Assembly (NCBI GenBank): GCA_963579905.1
Contig: CAUZIZ010000008.1
Location: 1-64,000 of the forward strand
Length of the DNA: 64,000 nt
Direction: 5' to 3'
Source of the DNA: CAUZIZ01 sp963579905
GTDB lineage: Bacteria > Acidobacteriota > UBA6911 > RPQK01 > JAJDTT01
Shown here piece after piece: positions 8,551-16,102 of this stretch. Under the pieces are notes generated by a model that saw only the letters and a list, made by a program, of their open reading frames with translations, ran no database searches and was not told the DNA's origin. Position numbers and translations under genes: made by a program. The stretch's first letter is position 1. Every line of letters starts with the position of its first letter.

Positions 8551-9026
8551 GTGTGGGGCTCCGTGGGTGCGTGTCCTTGCATGTCGTATCAACTGATTCA
8601 GTCCGACAATAGATCGAGTTCGCAACGTGGACTCATGGTTGTCGAAGCGGCTTTCGTAACGCTGCTGTTTCTCATCTTCATGCTGGGCATCTTCGAAGGA
8701 GGTCGTGTTCTGAGCGTGCAGCAAGCCCTCAACAACGCAGCACGAGAGGGCGCGCGAATCGCGGTGATGCCCGAAAGCCAAACCAGCGCGCTTCCTTCTG
8801 GGCTCAGATCGAGGATGAGATCAACCACTATCTGGGAGCCGCGGTGGTTACGGGAACCACCGTGATCGTTGAAAGACCCGTCACGATTCAGGTGGGAAAT
8901 GTGGCGACTCAGTTAACCCGAATGACGGTGTCGCTGCCCTACGTCCTCACCCCGATTCCACTTTTTGGAGGCCTTCACTTTACCCTTTCGGGTAGGGCGT
9001 TGATGCGCAATGAAATCAGTCCCTGA
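8551..9026 (+). pseudogene. TadE-like pilus assembly protein, apparent frameshift
   Basis: The first part (to about 8785) reads RGLMVVEAAFVTLLFLIFML, the TadE N-terminal membrane helix with its invariant Glu, then ALNNAAREGARIAVM, the conserved AAREGAR box. The frame then runs off into non-homologous residues. Continuation is found in another frame from about 8790 (WAQIEDEINHYLGAAVVTG ... SLPYVLTPIPLFGG ... SGRALMRNE), the usual C-terminal part. A single-base indel near 8780-8795 would restore one protein. The start is probably ATG 8581 (GTG 8551 possible). This could be a real mutation or an assembly error. In Tad systems TadE is a minor pilin-like component. Confidence 0.7.
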
Positions 9027-9435
9027 TCCTATTCTAGCCAGATCGTCGAGAAGCAATTCTCGTGGTTCTATCGTGGTGGAGTTGGCCTTGGCAGTTCCGC
9101 TGCTGGCTGTTCTGCTCTTGCCGATTGCTGACCTGGGCCTGTTGATCCGTGAGCATCAGATCCTCAAGACTGCGATGAGGGAAGGGGCCCGATTTTCAGC
9201 CATGGCTGAGAACCGAGTTGACCTCTCCCAGGATCCCGCCGTCACCAGATACCGCATTAAACAGCGTGTCATCGACTATCTGGAGGGTTTCTCGATAGTC
9301 TCCGACGATATCACGATCGATCAAGACTACCTGATGACCACGGGAGGAATAGTGGTCGTCGGCTCTGAACTCGTGGTGACCTACAATCGCACCCTTCTGA
9401 TTCTCGGGCCCCGCTGCTTCCAGCTGGGGGTGTGA
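9010..9435 (+). pseudogene. Second TadE-like protein, apparent 3' frameshift at IS boundary
   Basis: Overlaps the preceding TadE-like gene by 17 bases. The N-terminus has RGSIVVELALAVPLLAVLLL (TadE helix with Glu) and TAMREGARFSAM (REGAR box). The frame ends at 9435 as LGPRCFQLGV. In a neighbouring frame the sequence from about 9405 reads PLLPAGGVNLTGRAVRE, which lines up with PLFGGLHFTLSGRALMRNE of the first TadE. An indel near 9400-9412 therefore separates the true C-terminus. The restored frame runs straight into the IS1595-type sequence, so the insertion lies at or within its end. Confidence 0.65.
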
Positions 9436-9474
9436 ATCTTACCGGGAGAGCGGTACGTGAAATTTTTATTATTA

Positions 9475-9975
9475 GGGGTATTCAGTTGCCTCAGGTAACC
9501 CCAAGGTGTCGTGTCTTGGGGTATGGAAGACTACCCGAAGACACTGGGTGAATTCGAGGCGCGGTTCTCGTCCGAAGGTGCTTGCCGGGAGTATCTTCTG
9601 CAGTTGCGTTGGCCGCAAGGAGTTTCTTGCCCGCGTTGCGAGTGTCGCGAGGTATGGGAGCCCATTCGTGGTTTGCTGGTCTGTGCTTCGTGCAGCTATC
9701 ACACGGCCTGGACTTGGCTCCACAAGCTCAGGCGGGCCATGGTCAGGCCGGGACGAGATCGCCTTTCAGGCACGCTGGAAGTGGATGAGATCTATGTGGG
9801 CGGCGCGAAACCTGGTAAGCGAGGGCGTGGTGCGTCGGGAAAGAGCTTGGTCGTGATCGCGACAGAGATCGAGGGTACCCACATGGGCTGGATCCGGCTG
9901 GCACGTGTGCCGGCCGGATGCCTCTGCCCAAAGCCTGGAAAAGGCGGTACAGCAAACCGTGCTCCCAGGCGCTTC
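9475..9975 (+). mobile_element. IS1595-family insertion sequence remnant (transposase broken)
   Basis: The transposase frame from 9523 (MEDYPKTLGEFEARF) has the IS1595 N-terminal zinc ribbon (CPRC and CASC) and the DDE core start LEVDEIYVGGAKPGKRGRGA. Between the ribbon (SYHT) and AWTWLHKLRRAMVRPGRDRL about 45 residues usual for the family are missing. The deletion joins two similar strings (SYHTA and the usual SYRTAWT). A second lesion lies near 9910: the family sequence DASAQSLEKAVQQTVLPGAS continues in another frame. The C-terminal catalytic part is absent. Neither end could be placed with certainty. It terminates the Tad fragment. Confidence 0.75.
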
Positions 9976-10270
9976 ATAGCTTGAAGGGGTGCATATAGAG
10001 GTCAATCAGGGTGTGGTTGGAGCACCAGATCCCACTCCCTCACGGTCATGGCTCTGTCAGGGTTGCTAGCGATGATTATGGCTGAGGCCATCCCAGTTTC
10101 TTTCTCGAATGATCCGGTCAGGCGATAAACTCAGAAGTAGGAAACTGCCAGCGCGACTAAGTAGAACTCCAATCATGCTCCTTTTGGTCCCAGATCAGGT
10201 AGTCCTAACCCGCCAAGATGGGGAGCAAGAGGATCGCACTCGTGTGACCGCTTGTGTCCTGGAATCTGAG

Positions 10271-11914
10271 TCAAGGTGCCACGAACTCGCCGGTTTCGAA
10301 GATCCGATCTGCTGGGACAATGCGAATCTGGTCTCTGGGGACACCCAGTCTGTAGGAGCCCCATACGGCATCCTTCTGCAGAATCTCGAGCTTGTCCGGG
10401 GAAATCGCGTGAACCTCTTTTCCCTGGTGATCAATATTCGGAATCTGATATTCCTCCAGGCTCTTCCCAGCGGCAGGTAGGTCCCCTGCTAACTGGTTTG
10501 CTAGATTCTCTGCTTGGTCGCTGTGGGTAACCACTACGTATTTGAGGTTTTCGGTCTTGAGGTGTGTTCGAATCGCCGAGTTGACCTGCTCAACCGTGAC
10601 CGCGTCCAGTCGTTCCAGATAGTGGTCCAGGTAACCCGAAGCCGACTGACGATAGAAGGCATCATCCAGACGGACATTGAGCAGTCGCGATCCGGTCTCG
10701 GCCAGATTGAGATAAAGGACTTTGGCCTTGTTCTTGGCGGCAGCTACCTGTGCCTCTGTGAGTCCCTCGCGCACGAAGTTCTCCAGTTCCCAGGTGAGGC
10801 CCTTGAGCAGGTGGAGGGCGTAACGATGGGCAACGGGGCGGATCCAGATGCTGAAATACTGCCGGCTGCGAGGCGTATTGAATGGGGGAAAGAGAGACCT
10901 TGGTCTGGACGCGAAGTGCTCGATATAGGAATAGTTCCCGTAGTTGTATCCCCGCTTCTGCCGGATTTCCCGAAAGAGATGGGAGAAGCCGTCACGGTGA
11001 ACTCCGAAAAAGACGTTGGCGACGTACAACGGCCAGTAGTCACGGCTGTGTCGGGTGACCGAGATGGGAAATGCGGCATGAAGTCCGCTCGAGTCCGCAT
11101 TGGGCACCGAGACGATCACCGCATGTCTCCCCCGGAAACTCAGTGGACCCTTTAGTGCCGCGCGACTGAGTTTTGCAGTCTGGTCGAACCCTTGGCCTAT
11201 CTTCTCCACGGCCTTGCTCACCCTTGCCCTCGACGTGGCATCTCCCTTATTGAGAGCCAGGATGGCGTATTCGGGCCGATAGTGGGTGGTATAGAACGCT
11301 AGAAGATCTTCTCTAGAAACGTTCGCGAGACCCTGAACGCTCCCCGAAGACAGGTGAGCGTAGGAGGTGCCTTCGAAGATAAAGTGGTCTATGGCATTCA
11401 ATCCGAGTCCCTCGGTATCTTCGTAGCGCAGTGCCCCCGAGAGGTTCTCCACTGTTTCTGCCCGTATCCGGTCGAGTTCTCGGGCCTGAAACAGGGGCTG
11501 GCTTAGAAGGGGTCGTAGCACGCGGTTCAAATACTCTTCCAGAACGTCTCCTGGGACCGTGATATAGAAGGTCGTAGCTTCTTTGGCTACCCGGACTGAT
11601 GGTTTGGCCCCCTGCCCCCAGGGGCGCGTCATCAGAGCCAACTGCTCCTTCGTAACGGGATCTGCGGGATTACCGAAACCACCTTGAAGTAGGGTATGGC
11701 CGGTGAGGTAGGCCAATCCCTCCTTGCCCGCAGGATCGTGGGCTGATCCGGCGCGAATCATGAGACTAATCTGGATCAATAGGGAGGCGCTAGAGGTGCT
11801 GACCACGGTCATGCCTCCGGGCTTCCCTGGTGGCTGAGCGGCCAGATAGAAGATCCCCAGCAACACAATCAGAACCGAACCCAGAAATGATTTGCGCTTT
11901 CCGCTCAAGATCAT
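10271..11914 (-). CDS. M16-family peptidase-like protein, inactive subunit
   Basis: A 547-residue protein with an N-terminal signal-type helix (about residues 10-26) and two M16 (pitrilysin/processing-peptidase) domains. The zinc motif HXXEH is replaced: the matching position reads GLAYLTGHTLLQGG, so metal binding and catalysis are lost. This is the usual pattern for the B subunit of heterodimeric periplasmic M16 pairs (PqqF/MPP-like). It overlaps the catalytic partner's end by four bases, so the two are translationally coupled. It likely completes the peptide-binding chamber. A hydrophobic N-terminus suggests export or anchoring. Confidence 0.85.
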   Translation of the reverse strand: MILSGKRKSFLGSVLIVLLGIFYLAAQPPGKPGGMTVVSTSSASLLIQISLMIRAGSAHDPAGKEGLAYLTGHTLLQGGFGNPADPVTKEQLALMTRPWGQGAKPSVRVAKEATTFYITVPGDVLEEYLNRVLRPLLSQPLFQARELDRIRAETVENLSGALRYEDTEGLGLNAIDHFIFEGTSYAHLSSGSVQGLANVSREDLLAFYTTHYRPEYAILALNKGDATSRARVSKAVEKIGQGFDQTAKLSRAALKGPLSFRGRHAVIVSVPNADSSGLHAAFPISVTRHSRDYWPLYVANVFFGVHRDGFSHLFREIRQKRGYNYGNYSYIEHFASRPRSLFPPFNTPRSRQYFSIWIRPVAHRYALHLLKGLTWELENFVREGLTEAQVAAAKNKAKVLYLNLAETGSRLLNVRLDDAFYRQSASGYLDHYLERLDAVTVEQVNSAIRTHLKTENLKYVVVTHSDQAENLANQLAGDLPAAGKSLEEYQIPNIDHQGKEVHAISPDKLEILQKDAVWGSYRLGVPRDQIRIVPADRIFETGEFVAP

Positions 11915-13293
11915 TGTTCCTCTTCCGGAGTCATCGTCACGATCACGCGATTCTTTTCCAGGAAGTGTCGAGTGGCAAAGGCGTCGATATCAGCGGGTTG
12001 CAGTGCCTGGATGGCGTCCGCTAGAAGATCCAAGATTCTTGGACTTCGTTGGAATCGATAGTACCAGGCGAATTGCATGGCGATGTTGGCGGGGCTATCG
12101 AGCATTGCCAACAGGTCGTATCGATACTTACCCTTCAGTTCTTCCAGAGTCTTGGAAGCATCTGGATCCTGGGAGAAGCGCTTGAGTGCCTCGAAGGCGC
12201 TCTCCATGTCTGCGATGACATGGTCCAGGTAGGCGGTCCCTTTTGCCCGATATTGATCCTTGAACAGGGTTGAGGAGAGCGCCAGGTAACGCGGGTCGAA
12301 GCTCTCGTAGTCCCCAGAGTAGACGGAAAGCTGGCTGGCGGTTTTCTTTTCGTAGCGCAACAGTTGATAGAGTGGGGAAGTTTCGCCAGCCAGCAACTCA
12401 GAGAGCATCTGACCTACCGCTCCCTCGGCGGAAGCGGGTTGGAAGGCCGGCATTCGATAGGCGTAGCTGATGCGAGGGGGAACATCGGCCCCCCAGGTCA
12501 CGTGCTCTCTCTTGGCGCCTGGGGCGGTTCCACGTACGGGAATGGATGGCAACTGTGCCGGTTCCCAACTCCCATAGAGTTCCTCAGCCAGAGCGAAGAT
12601 CTGTTCAGAGTGGACGTCTCCTGCCACGACCAATACGACGTTGTTGGGACGGTAGTAGGTCCGGTAGAACTCCAACGCGGCCTCGTACTCATTGGGCATG
12701 TCTTTGACATCTTCGAGGTATCCGATGGTGGTATGCCCATAAGAGTGATCGGGAAACATCAAGGTCAACAGCTGCTCCCTGATCTTCAGACCTGGATCCG
12801 AGGCGCCTCGACGATACTCTCCAAAAACCGCGCCAGCCTCTGTCTTGAAGATTTCCTCATCGAAGTCCAGGTGCTGGAACCGATCCGCTTCCAGCTGTGG
12901 GAGCCCGGGCTCCCCTTGATGAGGAACGAGCCTAGAGGTGAAGGTCAGGGGATGGTAATAGGTGACGTCGAAGTCGGTCCAGCCATTATTGAAGGCCCCG
13001 ATGCGGTTGATGGCGCGGTCGTATCCGTTGACCTCACCTTTCCAGCGATGGCGGAAAAGAATGTGTTCGAATAGATGAGCAAGCCCTGTCTTTCCGGCTT
13101 CGATTTCGTTTCGGGTCCCTGCCAGAACCAGGGTGTTGTAGGAGAGCACGTGTTTGAATTCGGGGGCTTCGATGACAATTACATCGAGCTGGTTTTTCAG
13201 GGTTTTCTTCGCTACGGTGTAGGGAAAGAATTGCGGAAATGCTGGGGTCGGCGTGGCCAAGGCCAAAAGTAGGAGTAGATATCCTTTTTTCAT
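11911..13293 (-). CDS. M16-family zinc peptidase, catalytic subunit
   Basis: A 460-residue protein starting MKKGYLLLLLALATPTPA, a signal peptide. The inverted zinc motif is HLFEH at residues 73-77, and the downstream metal-ligand region contains EAGAVFGEYRRG. Two M16 domains give the family's usual length. I chose ATG 13293 rather than the frame's first start (13326) because the signal peptide then sits at the N-terminus, although no strong ribosome site is visible for either. It is expressed with the inactive subunit immediately downstream (four-base overlap) and probably forms a periplasmic oligopeptide-degrading heterodimer. Confidence 0.88.
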   Translation of the reverse strand: MKKGYLLLLLALATPTPAFPQFFPYTVAKKTLKNQLDVIVIEAPEFKHVLSYNTLVLAGTRNEIEAGKTGLAHLFEHILFRHRWKGEVNGYDRAINRIGAFNNGWTDFDVTYYHPLTFTSRLVPHQGEPGLPQLEADRFQHLDFDEEIFKTEAGAVFGEYRRGASDPGLKIREQLLTLMFPDHSYGHTTIGYLEDVKDMPNEYEAALEFYRTYYRPNNVVLVVAGDVHSEQIFALAEELYGSWEPAQLPSIPVRGTAPGAKREHVTWGADVPPRISYAYRMPAFQPASAEGAVGQMLSELLAGETSPLYQLLRYEKKTASQLSVYSGDYESFDPRYLALSSTLFKDQYRAKGTAYLDHVIADMESAFEALKRFSQDPDASKTLEELKGKYRYDLLAMLDSPANIAMQFAWYYRFQRSPRILDLLADAIQALQPADIDAFATRHFLEKNRVIVTMTPEEEQ

Positions 13294-13398
13294 GGGATTC
13301 GCCAGTGGACTCGCAGAAGGATACATCAGATAGGTTGTCCGGAACCACCGCCGCCGCAGGATCCGGATAAGAGCAGGTTCGGAGGCCTATGATGGCCT

Positions 13399-14088
13399 GT
13401 GCCGCGTTGGCGGAAGGAAGGGAAAAGCTTGCCGGTGCCTCATTCTTGGGATCTGACGCCCAAGCAGGCGGTTGAACTTCAAAAACAGCTCCGGGGCCAG
13501 GTGAGAACGGATCTCCCCTCGAAGCCAGTGTCCCGGGTTGCCGGTCTCGACGTAGCGTATATCCGAGAGCTGGGCGAATCTGTAGCCACCGTAGTGGTGC
13601 TGTCGTACCCGGATTTGGGCATCGTTGAATCCGCGGTTTCCAGGAGTGCTACCCCCTTTCCCTACGTACCTGGTTTGCTGAGTTTTCGTGAGATTCCCCC
13701 ACTGCTGAAAGCACTTGGAGAACTGAGTGCCACGCCGGATCTGATTCTAGTCGACGGCCATGGTTGGGCACACCCACGCCGCTTCGGTATCGCCTGCCAT
13801 CTAGGGCTCTGGCTACAATCGCCTACAATAGGTGTCGGAAAGTCGCGTCTATGTGGGCGGTTTTCGGAACCTGGAATTCAGAAGGGAGAACTCAGTGATC
13901 TGACGCATCGTGAGGAGATCATCGGCAAAGTGCTGCGAACCCGAGCTGGCGTCAAACCTATCTTCGTATCAGTCGGCTATGGGCTGCCGCTTGATTCATG
14001 TGTCCGATGGGTTCTCGGCTGCTCCCCTCGTTTTCGAATCCCTGAGCCCATCCGTCAGGCACACAATCTTGCGGCCAACCGCAAGTAA
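13399..14088 (+). CDS. nfi: Endonuclease V (deoxyinosine 3' endonuclease)
   Basis: A 229-residue protein with the EndoV core: VAGLDVAY (first metal Asp), PFPYVPGLLSFREIPPLL (the PYIPG wedge region), LILVDGHGWAHPRRFGIACH (second metal Asp and conserved His) and PTIGVGKSRLCG. These are the family hallmarks. It nicks DNA one base 3' of deoxyinosine left by adenine deamination. Size matches typical bacterial Nfi. The DUF6178 gene starts 22 bases after its stop and may be cotranscribed. Confidence 0.9.
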   Translation: MPRWRKEGKSLPVPHSWDLTPKQAVELQKQLRGQVRTDLPSKPVSRVAGLDVAYIRELGESVATVVVLSYPDLGIVESAVSRSATPFPYVPGLLSFREIPPLLKALGELSATPDLILVDGHGWAHPRRFGIACHLGLWLQSPTIGVGKSRLCGRFSEPGIQKGELSDLTHREEIIGKVLRTRAGVKPIFVSVGYGLPLDSCVRWVLGCSPRFRIPEPIRQAHNLAANRK

Positions 14089-14110
14089 ACCGATTCCCTA
14101 TAATGTCGCC

Positions 14111-15424
14111 ATGGCGTCGAAAAAGGATAAGGCTCCCAGCAGCCCTCAAGGCCCTCCCAAAGTTCCGGCTTTGCGACCCGAGGACGTGGTCTATCGGATC
14201 TGCTATGCCCGAGCGAATCTGAGCGAACTACTCCAGAGTGCCGAGACTAGATCTAGGATTCGGCGCTTGCCACCGGCCCAGCTATTTTTCAGCCTGAAGG
14301 AACTTGACGAAGCTGAGATTCAAAGGCTACTCCCTCATCTCACCGAAGAACAGTGGACCGGTATTCTCGATCTGGATCTCTGGTCGAGGGACAGGGTTCT
14401 CCTAAACCGGTTTCACTACCGGATGTCACATATTTTGGGGAGTGAGGATGCCGTCACTCAGAAGCTGCTTCGGGGCACCGACCTTGAGCTGCTGGGCCTG
14501 GCTTTAAACCCCCTGAGGATCCACCGACTCGACGAGGATGGGGCTCCCGAGGCAGAGGGGCCGGTGTTGGAAACCCCCGATCACCACTATGTCGTAGAGC
14601 TCCCTGAGGATGCCGAAGAAGCCAGGTTCCTACGAGCCTTCATTCTCAGGCTCTACGAATTGGACTCTGAGGGCGCCGCGCTCTTGTTGGAGGAGTCGCA
14701 CTTTCGAACCTGGAGCGAGATGGAGGAAATGGCCTATCAGAGCCGCAAGCGTCGAGTCGAAGACATGGGCTTCCAGGATTACTACGACGCGATTGAGATC
14801 TATGCGTTGCTTCCTCTTGACGCGCCTCTTCCACTGAAGAACTGGGAGAAGATTCGCGAGGTGAGCGCGCTGCCGCTTGCGGCGACAGAGCTGAGCTCTG
14901 GGTCGATACTGCTTATTGCAGCGCTAGCCCGCTTCACGCGTCCCCAGGAAATGGAGTCGCTCCTGGAGGAGCTCTTCTTTGTCTGCAACAAGCTACTTGT
15001 TGCGGATAGGATCTCTCCCGATGATCCGGCGCTAGTCAAACAGGGAATTTCGAAGGAGATTAACGGGATTAATCTGGGTCTCGATTGCTGGTCTGGAGGT
15101 AATCTGTTGGTCGCCGAAGAAGGGCTGGCTAAGCACTATCTGCAGTCTTTCTTTCGTCTCGGCTACAGTCAGATCAGGGCGCTTCAGGAGGAAGCTCGCC
15201 GGATTCAATCGGAGACACCTGAGCCCGAGCCAGGATCTTTCCTGGAAGCAGTACTACACGGGATTCTGGAGCGATACCCAGTTTTCACAGAATCGACAGA
15301 GGGCCAGATTGGCCGACGCTTTTTCTCTACGCGAGAGGATCTGGAGATGTCGCGCAAGCGCCTGTCAGAGATTGAGAATCTGGAGCCCACCCGCCTGGCA
15401 GCCGGCAAGAGTGTTTCCGAATGA
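14111..15424 (+). CDS. DUF6178 family protein
   Basis: A 437-residue soluble, acidic, helix-rich protein of the DUF6178 type found in Acidobacteria and Deltaproteobacteria; function unknown. Recognisable stretches are LPPAQLFFSLKELDEAEIQRLL, YELDSEGAALLLEE and RKRRVEDMGFQDYYDAIEIYA (each abbreviated from the sequence by position 55-75, 180-195 and 210-235). ATG 14111 is chosen over a long overlapping upstream frame that runs through nfi. The stop codon lies inside a 20-base repeat also present at 7633-7652, so the gene end coincides with repeat sequence. Confidence 0.7.
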   Translation: MASKKDKAPSSPQGPPKVPALRPEDVVYRICYARANLSELLQSAETRSRIRRLPPAQLFFSLKELDEAEIQRLLPHLTEEQWTGILDLDLWSRDRVLLNRFHYRMSHILGSEDAVTQKLLRGTDLELLGLALNPLRIHRLDEDGAPEAEGPVLETPDHHYVVELPEDAEEARFLRAFILRLYELDSEGAALLLEESHFRTWSEMEEMAYQSRKRRVEDMGFQDYYDAIEIYALLPLDAPLPLKNWEKIREVSALPLAATELSSGSILLIAALARFTRPQEMESLLEELFFVCNKLLVADRISPDDPALVKQGISKEINGINLGLDCWSGGNLLVAEEGLAKHYLQSFFRLGYSQIRALQEEARRIQSETPEPEPGSFLEAVLHGILERYPVFTESTEGQIGRRFFSTREDLEMSRKRLSEIENLEPTRLAAGKSVSE

Positions 15425-15434
15425 AGTTTCAGGT
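15415..15434 (-). repeat. 20-bp exact repeat overlapping the DUF6178 stop codon
   Basis: On the minus strand it reads ACCTGAAACTTCATTCGGAA, identical to plus-strand 7633-7652. The TGA stop of the DUF6178 gene (15422-15424) is inside it. The core CTGAAACTTC also occurs at 7444, 7859 and, reversed, 60961. Confidence 0.7.
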
Positions 15435-16102
15435 GAATTCCAGGAAGGGCCGCGAGCGCCAGAGGGTGTCGCAAGAGTCCGTTTTGGAGTCCGGACAGAG
15501 CCCTGCTGGTCAATAGGCCAGCGCTGAGTCAGAAAGGCTGCTCTGTATGTTTTCCAGCGTCCTAGAGATCGAGGTCAATCCTGAAGGGATTGTGTATTTC
15601 AGCCCAGGGTTTCCGAACCCTGGGTTGTCGGTCCTCTTTCCCAGGAATCTAGCCTGAAAGGGTTGCACACACTGCTTCATCTAGGTCGCCTGAAAAACAA
15701 TTAGAAACGATGTAACTTCTGATTAATCGAATCTTTCAGGGTTGGATCTGAAGGGAGAACAAGATGACCCAGGGTTCGGAAACCCTGGGCTGAAATACGG
15801 AATCCCTTCAGGATGCACATACTCCTGAGTGCTTGAACCAGGTCAAGGTGAAGCCGAACACGTACGCTGCTTTTAGCAGCCTCCTTGGACGGGCCTATCA
15901 CGGAAGTGGCAGCTAGACCTGCTCCGTTAGGGTCGCGGATTCTGATGTGGACTTTTGCGACACCCCCGCCAGAGAGCGGACAGTTATTGTCGCGAGCAGC
16001 GTCGAGAGTGTCTGGGCAAACTTTCTTATCTCGTGCTGCCATGCTGCCCGCTCTCTGTGACGCTCGCGGATAGGTCTGGCGCCCTTCTTTCTTGAAGGAA
16101 GG
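15425..16102. other. 678-bp intergenic region, no supported gene
   Basis: Holds a large nested inverted repeat (15578-15816) and low-information flanks. An ORF on the minus strand (15701-16042) crosses one arm of the palindrome and has no recognisable domain; I do not call it a gene. The region separates the DUF6178 gene from the convergent VWA gene. Confidence 0.6.
15578..15816. repeat. Long nested inverted repeat
   Basis: The arms at 15578-15627 and 15769-15816 are nearly perfect inverted copies: ATCCTGAAGGGATT, then GTATTTCAGCCCAGGG, then a palindrome whose 9-bp stem CCCAGGGTT closes a TCCG loop. The inner part also has paired CCTGAAAG and CTTTCAGG. The whole could fold into a cruciform with hairpins at each arm. 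It resembles a MITE-like or REP-like element with a 140-bp core. Confidence 0.75.

Noticed and set aside
13910..14110. Upstream extension of the DUF6178 gene
   Set aside because: Overlaps the well-supported endonuclease V frame; ATG 14111 gives the family N-terminus.
15701..16042. 113-codon minus-strand ORF in the DUF6178/VWA gap
   Set aside because: Runs through the inverted repeat arm, no recognisable domain, no ribosome site.
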